NCBI RefSeq assembly: GCF_000230715.2
Contig: NC_019792.1
Span: forward strand, 992,001 to 1,056,000
Source of the DNA: Natronobacterium gregoryi SP2
Lineage (GTDB): Archaea; Halobacteriota; Halobacteria; Halobacteriales; Natrialbaceae
Direction of reading: 5' to 3'
DNA: 64,000 bases
The position numbers and the translations under genes were made by a program. Below, piece after piece: positions 51,510 to 60,128 of this stretch (within the stretch, counting starts at the first letter, position 1; every line of letters begins with the position of its first letter). The notes below the pieces were generated by a model. It ran no database searches. It was given only the letters and a program-made list of their open reading frames with translations, and was not told the DNA's origin.

Positions 51510-52985
51510 CTACGCAGCGGTTAGATCGATCAGTTCGACGCCGTCGGGAAGCCTCGCGAGCACTTCGGACGGCCAGCCTCGGTGACCGAGCGCCACGTCC
51601 GTCTCTGGGTTGGTCTCGACGAGTCGACAGACGCCCTCGGCCGCTGCCTCGAGTGCCGCGCGATCCGTCCGCGCGGGGACCTCCGCCGTGAGCGGATAAC
51701 TCTTCGAGAGTGCCCGCGGAAACGGCCCGAACGGTGGCTCGACGCGCCAAGAGCAGTCGAAGTCGTCGCCCCGCACCGGTTCGCCTTCCGTCAGGAACAA
51801 CGAGTCGGGCGTCTCGAGACGTGCGAGACGCCGGTGGTGACGCAGGACCTCGGGTCGGCGGGCGCTCTCGTGAGAGGTGTAGAAGAACGCACCCTTCGAG
51901 ACGGGATCGACCTGCTCGAGTTGTGCGGCATGATCGAGCAGCGTTCGGTAGCCATCGAGCATCGTCGGGTGGGCGCGGGCCCGCTGCTCGACCAGTTCCA
52001 GCAGGTTGCCCGCGCGGATCGCCTGCTTGATCCGGCGGATCTCCGCGAACGTGACGTGGAGGTTGTGTGCCGCGAGTTCCTCCTCGCGATCTCGATCGGA
52101 TAGTGAGCGGAGGTCGTCGGGCGAGTGGCTCGTACAGACGGGGCAGGAACACGGGAGATACTCGAGGTCCGCGAGCTGGCGCGTGCCACGGACAGTCAGA
52201 TATCGGTCGTCGCGCGCATAGAGGGCGTACGCAGCGGAGTCGAAGAGATCACAGCCCATCACGACGCCGAGTGCAAACATCATGGGGTGGCCGGCTCCGA
52301 ACAGGTGGACGGGTGCGTCCGCCCCCAGCCCGCGTTTCGCGGCGGCGACGACGTCGATCATATCGTCGTACCGGTAGTCGTTCATCAGCGGGACGACGGC
52401 ACCGACCGGGAAGACGTCGAGGTCGGTCGCGTCGGCGTGCCTACCTGCCTCCTCGCGTAGGTCAGGGTAGGTCGAGCCCTGGACCGGCGCGGAGACGAGC
52501 ATGTCGCCGGTGTCGACGTCCTCGGCGACCTCGAGTCGTTCCTGGGTTGTCCCGAGTTCGTCTTCCGCGCGCTCGCGAGCGACGTCCGGTGGGGTGGGGA
52601 TGTCGACCGGCGTGCCGATGTCCGACCCGATCTCGTGTTGAAACTCGAGGATTTCCTCGGTCGTGACGTCGATATCGCCGTACTCCGAGAGTTGGAACGA
52701 GCCCGAATCAGTCATGATCGCGCCAGGGAAATCGAGCAGTTCGTGGAGCCCCTCCGCTATGGCCTGCTCGCGGACGTCTTCGGTGCCGTGGATGATATAA
52801 GAGTTGGTGATGAGAATCTCGGCACCGAACTCCTCGGCGAGTCTGCGGGGGCTGATCGTATCAAGGTTCGGGTTAATCACCGGCAGAAGAGCCGGCGTTT
52901 CGACCGTCACGCCCGCCCGTGGAACAGTGAGCTCGCCGATTCGCCCACCGGCGTCCGTCTCCCTGAGTTCGAAACACTCACGCAT
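51510..52985 (-). CDS. tgtA: tRNA-guanine(15) transglycosylase TgtA
   Basis: This 491-residue enzyme exchanges guanine 15 of tRNA for preQ0, the first step of archaeosine formation. The catalytic barrel contains [20 protein letters not shown], with the substrate Asp in IMTDSGSFQ, and [18 protein letters not shown] zinc site is in [16 protein letters not shown] with AAHNLHVTF. The C-terminal 130 residues form the archaeal C1/C2 region; the PUA domain is absent here and present in ArcS. ATG 52985 (MRECFELRE) is the family start. Confidence 0.95.
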   Translation of the reverse strand: MRECFELRETDAGGRIGELTVPRAGVTVETPALLPVINPNLDTISPRRLAEEFGAEILITNSYIIHGTEDVREQAIAEGLHELLDFPGAIMTDSGSFQLSEYGDIDVTTEEILEFQHEIGSDIGTPVDIPTPPDVARERAEDELGTTQERLEVAEDVDTGDMLVSAPVQGSTYPDLREEAGRHADATDLDVFPVGAVVPLMNDYRYDDMIDVVAAAKRGLGADAPVHLFGAGHPMMFALGVVMGCDLFDSAAYALYARDDRYLTVRGTRQLADLEYLPCSCPVCTSHSPDDLRSLSDRDREEELAAHNLHVTFAEIRRIKQAIRAGNLLELVEQRARAHPTMLDGYRTLLDHAAQLEQVDPVSKGAFFYTSHESARRPEVLRHHRRLARLETPDSLFLTEGEPVRGDDFDCSWRVEPPFGPFPRALSKSYPLTAEVPARTDRAALEAAAEGVCRLVETNPETDVALGHRGWPSEVLARLPDGVELIDLTAA

Positions 52986-53161
52986 CGACCGAGTATTAGC
53001 GACCACGGCGGTAAGGGTTCCGTTCTTCGAAAAGAAGCACACGGCTGTAGCAAGCAGAGCGAAACGCCCCTCGAGTATAATCTCTTCGAGCCGACGACAG
53101 CAACGCCCGAATTCGACGACGGACAGTCGAAACTGCGACAATCGAGGCGTCGAGCGTAGCG

Positions 53162-53553
53162 GGCCTCAACACCGACGACGAAGGCGATCCAGCCGAAGAC
53201 GACGGCCACGTTCGACGAGGAAGACGACGAACTGTCGATCGAAACTCACGGTTCGCCCGACGGCAACTCCCTGTCGACAGCACACGTTTCTAGATCGGAT
53301 GGCGAGGTGCGGACATCGATCGAAACCGGCAGTAACACATCGTTCAGAGACCGGTCCGATTAATGCAGCGGCGATCGCAAGCAAAACATCGATTCACGAC
53401 GATTCCAACGGTCTCGCCGGTAATGTCGGCAGTCACCGACTCGAGGAAGATGAACTGCCGATTAGTCCCACGGGTGCAGTCACCAACTATCCGTTTCCCT
53501 GGGGTTCCGGCGGACATTCCCGAGCTAATTCCGTAACAGTCTCACCGTTTTAG
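53162..53553 (+). pseudogene. Possible frameshifted acidic ORF upstream of the repeat protein
   Basis: Reading the plus strand in three successive frames gives acidic, haloarchaeal-type segments: [16 protein letters not shown], then TFDEEDDELSIETHGSPDG to a TAA at 53361, then NAAAIASKTSIHDDSNGLAG to a TAG at 53551. The frames abut without overlap gaps, as if one gene had taken two frameshifts. It may also be chance; no family is recognised. It lies directly 5' of the acidic secreted-protein gene. Confidence 0.35.
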
Positions 53554-53580
53554 CCGCAGAACGGCTGTAGGTCGGGACGC

Positions 53581-54933
53581 ATGGTTTCACGACCACAGAA
53601 GCTCGGTGTCGTTTGCGTCGCGCTGATGGTTGCACTCTCGGGAGGCCCCGCCCTCGCCGGAGCGACCTCGAGCGCCAGCGCGGCCGACGACGCCGGAGAC
53701 ATGAGCGCAACATTCGAGAACGTACAGGTCCAGACACTCGAGTTCGACGACGCCACGATCGACGACGCCACCATCGAGGAACTGAACGTCGACGAACTCG
53801 AGATGGACGCCGACGACCTCGAAGACGAGCTCGAGGAAGAAGACGACGAGTTTGAGGACGAAGACGACGAGCTCGAGGACGAAGACGACGAGCTTGACGA
53901 GGAGAACGGCGATGCTGACGATCTCGACACCGCAGAGGACGTGTCGTTCTCGAACGTGGAGTTCGAAGAACTCGAGTTCGAAGACCTCTCCTTCGAAGAT
54001 CTCGAGCTCGACGAGGACGAAGAAATAGACGAAGCCGACGACGAAACCGACGAGCACGATCTGATCGACGAGGAAGCTGACGAACTGACCGTCGAGGAGC
54101 TCACGATCGAGACGATGGATGCCGAGCAGATGGCGATCCAGGACCTCGATGCCGACGGTAACGGTGTGCTCGATCAGATCGCTGACTTCTTCGAGGGGTT
54201 GTTCGACGATGACGACGAGAACGACGAAGTCGAGGGCGAGGACGAAACCGACGAAGTCAACGAAGAAGAGAACGACGAAGTCGAGGGCGAGGACGAAACC
54301 GACGAAGTCAACGAAGAAGAGAACGACGAAACCGACGAAACCGACGAAACCGACGAAGTCAACGAAGAAGAGAACGACGAAACCGACGAAACCGACGAAA
54401 CCGACGAAGTCGTCACTCAGAAGATCGGCCAGCTCACGTTCGAGCAGTTCGACGTGGAGTCGATTTCGATCGACTCGATGACGGTCGACGAACTCCAGGA
54501 AACGGACGACGAAGCCGATGACGTCGATGACGAGAACGACATCGCTGACGACGAAGCCGATGACGTCGATGACGAGAACGACATCGCTGACGACGAAGCC
54601 GATGACGTCGATGACGAGAACGACATCGCTGACGACGAAGCCGATGACGTCGATGACGAGAACGACATCGCTGACGACGAAGCCGATGACGTCGATGACG
54701 AGAACGACATCGCTGACGACGAAGCGATGAACGACGAGCTAGACGTCGAAACCGAAACTATCTCCCAAGCGACGTCCACAGCGATTTCGATCGAGAACGT
54801 ACACGCCGATACGATCACCCTCGACGACATCCAGGAACTCGAGGAACTCCCTGACGACGAGGAAGACGGTGAGATGGACGACGACGAAAGAGACGACCAG
54901 ATGGACGACGATCAACTCTCGATCGTAGGCTGA
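53581..54933 (+). CDS. Secreted extremely acidic repeat protein
   Basis: This 450-residue exported protein has a Sec-type signal (QKLGVVCVALMVALSGGPAL, cleavage probably near ALA|GATSS). The mature part is overwhelmingly Asp/Glu. It contains approximate NVDELEMD-type repeats in the first third, two exact 17-residue blocks (NDEVEGEDETDEVNEEE) at 54220-54321 followed by DET-rich variants, and five exact 14-residue blocks (DDEADDVDDENDIA) at 54505-54714. The even charge suggests an unstructured or calcium-binding surface polymer. The final 100 residues regain mixed composition (TAISIENVHADTITLDDI). No anchor motif is seen. Confidence 0.85.
   Translation: MVSRPQKLGVVCVALMVALSGGPALAGATSSASAADDAGDMSATFENVQVQTLEFDDATIDDATIEELNVDELEMDADDLEDELEEEDDEFEDEDDELEDEDDELDEENGDADDLDTAEDVSFSNVEFEELEFEDLSFEDLELDEDEEIDEADDETDEHDLIDEEADELTVEELTIETMDAEQMAIQDLDADGNGVLDQIADFFEGLFDDDDENDEVEGEDETDEVNEEENDEVEGEDETDEVNEEENDETDETDETDEVNEEENDETDETDETDEVVTQKIGQLTFEQFDVESISIDSMTVDELQETDDEADDVDDENDIADDEADDVDDENDIADDEADDVDDENDIADDEADDVDDENDIADDEADDVDDENDIADDEAMNDELDVETETISQATSTAISIENVHADTITLDDIQELEELPDDEEDGEMDDDERDDQMDDDQLSIVG
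54220..54321 (+). repeat. Two tandem 51-bp coding repeats
   Basis: Two consecutive identical 51-bp units encode the 17 residues NDEVEGEDETDEVNEEE. Two variant units with DETDET replace them downstream to about 54414. They lie within the acidic secreted-protein gene. Confidence 0.85.
54505..54714 (+). repeat. Five perfect 42-bp tandem coding repeats
   Basis: Five copies of a 42-bp unit, identical at the nucleotide level, encode DDEADDVDDENDIA five times. Perfect identity implies recent amplification or continual homogenisation, and copy-number variation between strains is likely. Confidence 0.92.
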
Positions 54934-55025
54934 GCTGTGCGAACGTACCGTGCTCGATTTTTCTTTCTCGACCGTTCTGGAACGGACGACGAGCGCACAC
55001 AACCCCAGATTTTTCGAGAGCGTCG

Positions 55026-55574
55026 TTATTGGTTCTCGAGTAACCGATAGTACGAAACCGCGAGCACTGCTCGTCCGTCGCGGAGTTCGCCGGTCCGGAT
55101 CTCCTCGAGCAGGTCCTCGAACGGGCGCTGTCGGACGCGGATGGTCTCGTTGTGGTCGAGATCTTGGTCTGTGGTCGGTCGGCAGTCGCGGGCGACGAAA
55201 AAGTGCATCACCGAGTCTGCGATCCCGTTTGCCGGTTCGACGGTTACCAGTGGCTCGAGTTCGGCGGCCTCGTGTCCAGTCTCTTCCACGAGTTCTCGGC
55301 GGGCGGCAGTCTCGAGGTCGTCGTCTTCGGGTTCGGTGCTGCCGACGGGGAGCCCGCGGTTGACGCGGGAGACAGCCTGTCGCCACTCGTCGATACAGAC
55401 GACGTCGCCGTCGGGCGTAAACGGCAGGATGCAGACGCTTGCCGGCTCCGAGACGTAGTCGAACTCGGTTTCGGTGCCGTCCGGGAGGCGAACGGATTCG
55501 TTAACGACGTCGAAGCCTGGGCACGTGTAGGCTACTCGTTGGTCCTGGCTCTTCCAGGCGAGTTCATCGGTCAT
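55026..55574 (-). CDS. NUDIX hydrolase (ADP-ribose pyrophosphatase-like)
   Basis: This 182-residue hydrolase of nucleoside diphosphate derivatives carries a complete NUDIX box: a Gly in PVGSTEPEDDDLETAARRE followed by LVEETGHEAAELEPL, fitting GX5EX7REUXEEXGU. The SEPASVCILPFTPDGDVVCI and EWRQAVSRVNRGLP blocks match ADP-ribose or sugar-nucleotide pyrophosphatases. The ATG at 55574 (MTDELAWKSQDQ) is favoured because an 18-residue upstream extension is Arg-rich. The exact substrate is unknown. Confidence 0.92.
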   Translation of the reverse strand: MTDELAWKSQDQRVAYTCPGFDVVNESVRLPDGTETEFDYVSEPASVCILPFTPDGDVVCIDEWRQAVSRVNRGLPVGSTEPEDDDLETAARRELVEETGHEAAELEPLVTVEPANGIADSVMHFFVARDCRPTTDQDLDHNETIRVRQRPFEDLLEEIRTGELRDGRAVLAVSYYRLLENQ

Positions 55575-55747
55575 ACCGGCTGTAGAACGCAGACCGTGAA
55601 AAACGCCGCGTCGCGGTTTGGTCCCCATTCGAGTCCGCCATGGAGGGCGTTCTCGAGATACGTGTCGCGTTCGGAGTGTCGGCTGACTCGTACTATCTCT
55701 ATAACAAAACCACGAATCGGTGAACGTCGATATTCAGAGAGTGATCC

Positions 55748-56023
55748 ATGGACGAACTAACTGGGTTTCAGCGTGACTTGCTGTACGTCATCGCAGGGAA
55801 AGATCGCCCGTCCGGACAGGAGATTCTCGACGACATCAACCACTACATCGATCAGCCGGTGACACACGGTCGGCTGTATCCGAACCTCGACACGCTCGTC
55901 GAGAGAGAACTCGTCGAGAAAGGCCAGCTAGATCGGCGGACGAACTACTACGCGCTCACCCCGAAAGGACAACGGGCGCTCCAGCGCCGTCAAGAGTGGG
56001 TCGACCAGTACGTCGACGTGTAG
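55748..56023 (+). CDS. PadR-family transcriptional regulator
   Basis: This 91-residue winged-helix regulator has the PadR start ELTGFQRDLLYVIAGKDRPS, recognition helix VTHGRLYPNLDTLVEREL and wing KGQLDRRTNYYALTPKGQRA. The C-terminal helix ALQRRQEWVDQYVDV mediates dimerisation. It is the short haloarchaeal version lacking the long coiled coil. It stands alone next to the ISH8-like insertion, and no target operon is evident. Confidence 0.9.
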   Translation: MDELTGFQRDLLYVIAGKDRPSGQEILDDINHYIDQPVTHGRLYPNLDTLVERELVEKGQLDRRTNYYALTPKGQRALQRRQEWVDQYVDV

Positions 56024-56168
56024 CTCCCGACGGTCTTTTCGGTGCGACCAGACGAGCGAAGCGACGGCACTCCAGGGAGGAGACGGCCAGCAGTCGGCGT
56101 TACTGTCGGCTCCGTCGTTACCGGTGAGCGCTGTCCGTGACCCGTTCGTCGCTGTAAGTGCTGGCTAC

Positions 56169-57571
56169 TATTCGTCTTTAGTTAAGACTCACACCTCGGT
56201 TGCGTAGCGGTAGCGAGCGTCTCTTGTAACACTGGGCGTTGCTGGTGGATCTTCTGTGCGTCGTCGATCAGTCGGTCAAGCAGCGGTGGCGGCGAGTAGC
56301 CAAGATATTCGCCAAGTTCGTGGAGGATGAGCTGGGCGTGCGACCGGAAGGTCGCCGCCCAGCGTTCCGGCGGAAACACGATCTCACCGTCCGCCTGTTC
56401 GGTGACCAGATCGAGCAATTCACGACTCACGAGCAGTGACGGCAACGCCGCGTACAGCAGAATTTCGACAACATGCTTCTTTGTCGTGTCGAACTCGTCC
56501 AGTTCGTACTGCGTCTTCAACTCCCGAAACAGCAACTCCACCTCCCACCGACACCGATAGATCGTCCCTAGATCCGACGGCAAGAACTCCTCTCTCGGGA
56601 GATTCGTGATGTACAGGTGGTAGTCGTCGGCGTCCTCTTTGCGGACGCCGACGACGCGAAACCGTTTCGTATCGCGTGATTGCGTCCCGCCGTACGGTCT
56701 TCGGTCGAACTCGGCTTCGACTTCCACGTCGATGTACTCGCGGTGCAGATCATCCACAACATCGTGGATCTGCTCACCTTCCAAGGGAATGGCGCGGGCG
56801 CGCCATTCCCGTAATTCCTCCGTTACGACCGGATTTGCGCTCTCTTTCAGCCGACTCACGAAGTAGCCGTCGTTCTCATCGATCAACGCGAAGCGGCGGT
56901 ACTTGAAGTAGGCTCGGTCGAACAGAACGAGCCGATCTTCGAGCCACGATCCTGTGTGAAACAACGTGCTGTCGTGCGTTTTCTCGTCAGTCACGTCGAG
57001 ACGTTCTATCGTCTGCTTAGTGGCATTGTGGAGCAGGTGGAGCTTCGCTCCAGCCTGCTCCTCCTTGCGAGCTTCGTACTCATCGGCAAGGAACTCGTGC
57101 AACCGCAGGACGGTTCCATCAGCGATCATCACGTCCTTGAATCGGTCGATATCGGCGTCAACAGTGTCAGGGACAGCGACCTCGTCGAGGCCACGCTCGA
57201 CGAGGTCGCGGAAGTACTCTGCGGGAGACGGCGTCAACCGGTGATAGAAGCCGCCGGGAGAGATCGTCTCATCAGCTGTCGAGTTGTAGCTGCGTCTGAA
57301 GCCAGCGAGTGTTCGGCTTTCGCCTGCGGCGAAGCCGAACACGAATGCCCAGACGAAGGCAGGGATCTGGAGCTTGCGGTCGCGTTCGATCACGCCGAGT
57401 TCCTCGGCGTGCTCTTCGAGGAACTCAGAGGGAAACAGTGTAGTGAGCCGACGCATAATCCGAGATGAGGAGGCATTGGTGGACACAGCCGTTGCCTCCT
57501 CATTCCTCTCGAAAAGATGTCTCGATAAGCCGCTGCTGTCACGTGGTTCTTCGCTTAGCTAAAGACGGATA
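56169..57571 (-). mobile_element. ISH8-like insertion sequence (1403 bp)
   Basis: The element ends are inverted repeats: TATTCGTCTTTAG at the left and, read backwards, TATCCGTCTTTAG at the right, with a following TAAG. Length 1403 bp is within 1 bp of the ISH8 type element as I recall it. Intact transposase and flanking target duplications suggest a complete and possibly active copy. Confidence 0.85.
56182..57486 (-). CDS. IS4-family transposase, ISH8 type
   Basis: This 434-residue transposase has a DDE catalytic core. The first Asp is probably in FKDVMIADGTVLRLHEFL near residue 118, the second in RLVLFDRAYFKYRRF near 190, and the Glu in YRCRWEVELLFRELKTQYEL near 323, which is the IS4 YREK-type signature. 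The N-terminal AEELGVIERDRKLQIPAFVW and FGFAAGESRTLAGFRRSY blocks are characteristic of ISH8-like haloarchaeal elements. The reading frame is intact within the IS. Confidence 0.93.
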   Translation of the reverse strand: MSTNASSSRIMRRLTTLFPSEFLEEHAEELGVIERDRKLQIPAFVWAFVFGFAAGESRTLAGFRRSYNSTADETISPGGFYHRLTPSPAEYFRDLVERGLDEVAVPDTVDADIDRFKDVMIADGTVLRLHEFLADEYEARKEEQAGAKLHLLHNATKQTIERLDVTDEKTHDSTLFHTGSWLEDRLVLFDRAYFKYRRFALIDENDGYFVSRLKESANPVVTEELREWRARAIPLEGEQIHDVVDDLHREYIDVEVEAEFDRRPYGGTQSRDTKRFRVVGVRKEDADDYHLYITNLPREEFLPSDLGTIYRCRWEVELLFRELKTQYELDEFDTTKKHVVEILLYAALPSLLVSRELLDLVTEQADGEIVFPPERWAATFRSHAQLILHELGEYLGYSPPPLLDRLIDDAQKIHQQRPVLQETLATATQPRCES

Positions 57572-57582
57572 GTGCTGGCTAC

Positions 57583-57993
57583 TGACGAGAGTGGCCTCTC
57601 GAGTGGGTGGAGGTGGGGAAGGATTGCAGTCGGTGAACGGACGCTGAATTGACGGTTGCCACGTCCTGGGGGACGTGGAATCCGGCCATCGGAGACCGAC
57701 GAGTGTAGCGTTCGAGGTACTAACCCGCACTCGAGGGAAATCGGCGGCATCTCGGAAGACTTGTCTTCCGACGGTTCCGCGAGAGTTTCTCGTTCGCTTG
57801 ATACTGGGAGGAGCTCTCGTTTCTCGCTGTAGTGCTGTGGCCCGGTCGAACTGGCCCTGTCGAAGAGCAGGTCATCGCCGTGCGAACCACCGATGGTTCG
57901 CCATCTGTCGTGGTTTGGGACAGAATTTCACGGTGGTCGTCGCGATCCATGGTATGACGGACCATATAACAGCTATTGCGATAGCAATCCAGT
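57583..57993. other. Intergenic DNA between the IS and a type A repeat
   Basis: No supported ORF is found. Frames on both strands are Ser/Arg-rich. The segment continues to the type A repeat that starts at 57994. Nothing else is recognised in it. Confidence 0.45.
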
Positions 57994-58081
57994 CTAGTAC
58001 CGTCCCAACCGTTGACTGACGGGTCGAATCGGGCCACATCGCCAGATTCGACTCATCAGTTCAGGCTTGGCCCGCCACTAG
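57994..58081 (+). repeat. Type A CTAG-bounded repeat (88 bp), solitary
   Basis: Nearly identical to the copies at 11018 and 45144 and in the same orientation; CTAG at both ends, 88 bp long. Not adjacent to a type B element. It lies about 80 nt past the stop of the small Tat lipoprotein gene on the minus strand. Confidence 0.85.
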
Positions 58082-58157
58082 TCACCGGTTGTGGCCGTCG
58101 GACCAAGCTTACCGCTTGACCCGTGCCTGAAGACGCGGGGATGCACTTGTGGTGATA

Positions 58158-58352
58158 TCAGTCTGCGTCGTCCGCTTCTATACTGGGCTCCTCCTCGCCA
58201 CCAGCGGGATCTTCGTCTTCTTCACCTTCGGGTTGGACGCCGTTCTCTTCGTCTTCCGGTTCGTCGGCACAGCCGGCGACGAGTATCGCCGACGCGGTTG
58301 CTCCGGCGACGCCGAGTAGCCGGCGTCGCGTTCGTTGGGTATTTCTGCCCAT
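58158..58352 (-). CDS. Short acidic Tat lipoprotein
   Basis: This 64-residue protein starts with a twin-arginine signal (RTRRRLLGVAGATASAILVAG) and a lipobox Cys near residue 28, followed by an entirely acidic 36-residue tail. It would be a surface-anchored acidic peptide. The signal is typical and long enough for export; the mature domain is too small for an enzyme. The family was not recognised. Confidence 0.7.
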   Translation of the reverse strand: MGRNTQRTRRRLLGVAGATASAILVAGCADEPEDEENGVQPEGEEDEDPAGGEEEPSIEADDAD

Positions 58353-58536
58353 AATTCGCTACGGAAACTACTCGACGCTCGACGGTGATAAGCCGACAGC
58401 CGACACTCGCGTGTCGGTCTGGTCGACGACACCTCACCGCTTGACGTGACGGTGTATCGCGTCCAGTCGACGAGACCGTGTCGGTTCACGTGATTCGCGC
58501 CCAAGGGTTCAAATCCGCTCGGCGACAGCCACTGGT

Positions 58537-58893
58537 ATGGAGATGGAGTTTGCCGTCTCGCGGGACGGAACCACGCTCGTAACGTTACACGAGGGAAGCG
58601 ACACGACTGCAAAAGACGAGGCACAGACGGAACTAGAAACGACTCTCGAGGAACTCGCTGCCGACGGTTCGATCACCGACTGGACGGTGGTCGACGCCGA
58701 GGTGTACGAGCCGCCGACCGCGCCGTTCGACCCGTACACGATCTCTGTGTCGTTTACGGCCACGGTGACCGTCGAAGCCGACGGCGAACGGCGAGCCGTC
58801 GAAGCCGGTGCCGCCGAGATCGACGAGGCGCTCGAGGACGCTGGCGTCGAACCGGTGTCGTACACGGCTTCGCCGACGGCGGCGGCGGTGTGA
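58537..58893 (+). CDS. Conserved acidic hypothetical protein
   Basis: This 118-residue protein is soluble and acidic. It has alternating strand and helix patterns (EFAVSRDGTTLVTLHEG, ELETTLEELAADGSITDW, TISVSFTATVTVEADGERRA) that suggest a small alpha/beta sandwich. No catalytic or metal motifs. The ATG at 58537 gives a complete-looking start. The MoaD-like gene follows 62 nt downstream. No function can be assigned. Confidence 0.68.
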   Translation: MEMEFAVSRDGTTLVTLHEGSDTTAKDEAQTELETTLEELAADGSITDWTVVDAEVYEPPTAPFDPYTISVSFTATVTVEADGERRAVEAGAAEIDEALEDAGVEPVSYTASPTAAAV

Positions 58894-58955
58894 GGGCATC
58901 GGCGGGAGTATGCTGTAACCGTCCGTCTTATATCGATACGCGACGAGGACGACCT

Positions 58956-59240
58956 ATGGAGATCGACCTGCGATTCTTCGCAACTTTCCGGGACGCCGTC
59001 GGACAGAAAGAGCGGAGCCGCGAAGTCGACGACGAGACGGTTGTCGGCGACGTTCTCGCCGGCCTCGAGGCCGAGTACGGCGGACTCGAGGGGGAACTTC
59101 TCGAAGACGGAACGATTCGAGCACAGTTGAGTGTCCTGAAGAACGGACGTGACGTTACTCATATGTCGGGAGCGGACACGACGCTCGAGGACGGAGACGT
59201 GCTTTCGGTGTTCCCGCCGGTTGCGGGCGGCAGTCGCTGA
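58956..59240 (+). CDS. Ubiquitin-like MoaD/ThiS/SAMP protein
   Basis: This 94-residue beta-grasp protein is of the MoaD/small archaeal modifier type. The first strand reads EIDLRFFATFRDAVGQKER, and later TVVGDVLAGLEAEYGGLEGE and DVLSVFPPVAGG complete the fold. SAMP proteins end with the diglycine tail that forms an isopeptide bond; here the tail is followed by two extra residues (GGSR), so it would need trimming to act as a modifier, or it may function as a sulfur carrier only. ATG 58956 is used because upstream frame sequence is Cys/Arg-rich. Confidence 0.88.
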   Translation: MEIDLRFFATFRDAVGQKERSREVDDETVVGDVLAGLEAEYGGLEGELLEDGTIRAQLSVLKNGRDVTHMSGADTTLEDGDVLSVFPPVAGGSR

Positions 59241-59282
59241 TCGAGACGATCGTGGTGGTGCCACTCGGTCGAAGTCGGAGTT

Positions 59283-59325
59283 GAATTTTGGAGCCAAAGT
59301 CAAAGTAGAAGTTAAAGTTGAAGCC
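59283..59325. repeat. Imperfect 6-bp-period tract
   Basis: Seven consecutive six-base units of the form G[C/T][C/A/T][A/G]AA (for example GTCAAA, GTAGAA, GTTAAA, GTTGAA) occur between the MoaD-like and azlC genes. If translated in one frame they encode alternating Val/Ala and Lys/Glu. No ORF with a good start uses them. Confidence 0.5.
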
Positions 59326-59387
59326 AAAGCTGGCGCCCATTTCGAGAGTGATTTACGGTTCGAAACTCCGAGATTGAACTGATACCG

Positions 59388-60128
59388 ATGGGCACCGATA
59401 TCGAGAGAAAGCAACGGGACGAGCAGTCATCGAAGGACGAAGACGCCATCACGTTCGGGTGGGATGGCGTCCGAGTGGGCTTTCTCACTTGTCTCCCGGT
59501 TGCACTCGGCGTCGGCGGCTACGGGATTGCGTTCGGTGTCCTCGCGAATCAGGCTGGGTTGAGCGTCGCCGAGGCGACGCTGATGAGCGGCGTCGTGCTG
59601 GCGGGTGCGTCACAGATCGTCGCGATCGAACTCTGGGCGGACCCGATCCCGGCCGCGACGATCGTCGCAACTGTCTTCGCGATCAATCTCCGGTACTCGC
59701 TGATGGGGGCAGCGTTGCAGCCGTGGTTCAAGCAACTCTCCTCGAGGAAGGTCTACGGCAGCCTCTTTTTTATGGCCGACGAGAACTGGGCGCTGACGAT
59801 GCGCGATCTCAGGAGTGGGAGCGGTCGAGGCGCGTTCCTGCTCGGCGGGGGCATCGCGATCTGGGTCTTCTGGGTCGGTGCGACGCTCGTCGGTGCCGTC
59901 GCGGGCGGGGTCGTCGGAGATCCAACGCGGTACGGAACCGACTTCATACTCGTCGCCGTCTTCGTCGCGCTCGCGGCGGAGCTCTGGGAGGGGCGGCCGT
60001 CGCTCGTTCCCTGGCTCGTCGCGTTCGGCACGTCTCTCCTGGCGGCTCAGTACCTTCCGGGACGGTGGTACATCCTGCTTGGTGGACTCGTCGCTGCGGG
60101 TGTCGAGGTGATTCGGTATGATCGGTGA
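59388..60128 (+). CDS. azlC: AzlC-family branched-chain amino acid exporter subunit
   Basis: This 246-residue membrane protein has about seven membrane segments. The opening CLPVALGVGGYGIAFGVLAN and the block IELWADPIPAATIVATVFAI are AzlC signatures. With AzlD it forms a two-component exporter for branched-chain amino acids or related compounds. The 25-residue N-terminal tail is polar. Its end overlaps the azlD start by 11 nt, showing translational coupling. The exact substrate is unknown. Confidence 0.92.
   Translation: MGTDIERKQRDEQSSKDEDAITFGWDGVRVGFLTCLPVALGVGGYGIAFGVLANQAGLSVAEATLMSGVVLAGASQIVAIELWADPIPAATIVATVFAINLRYSLMGAALQPWFKQLSSRKVYGSLFFMADENWALTMRDLRSGSGRGAFLLGGGIAIWVFWVGATLVGAVAGGVVGDPTRYGTDFILVAVFVALAAELWEGRPSLVPWLVAFGTSLLAAQYLPGRWYILLGGLVAAGVEVIRYDR

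Larger units (their letters stand above)
56158..57582. repeat. 11-bp target-site duplications flanking the ISH8-like element
   Basis: GTGCTGGCTAC is found at 56158-56168 and again at 57572-57582, immediately outside the two ends of the IS. These flanks prove insertion into pre-existing intergenic DNA. Confidence 0.85.

Noticed and set aside
58490-58535. A tRNA-like T-arm string GGGTTCAAATCC
   Set aside because: The neighbouring bases do not pair to a five-base T stem and no acceptor partner is found.
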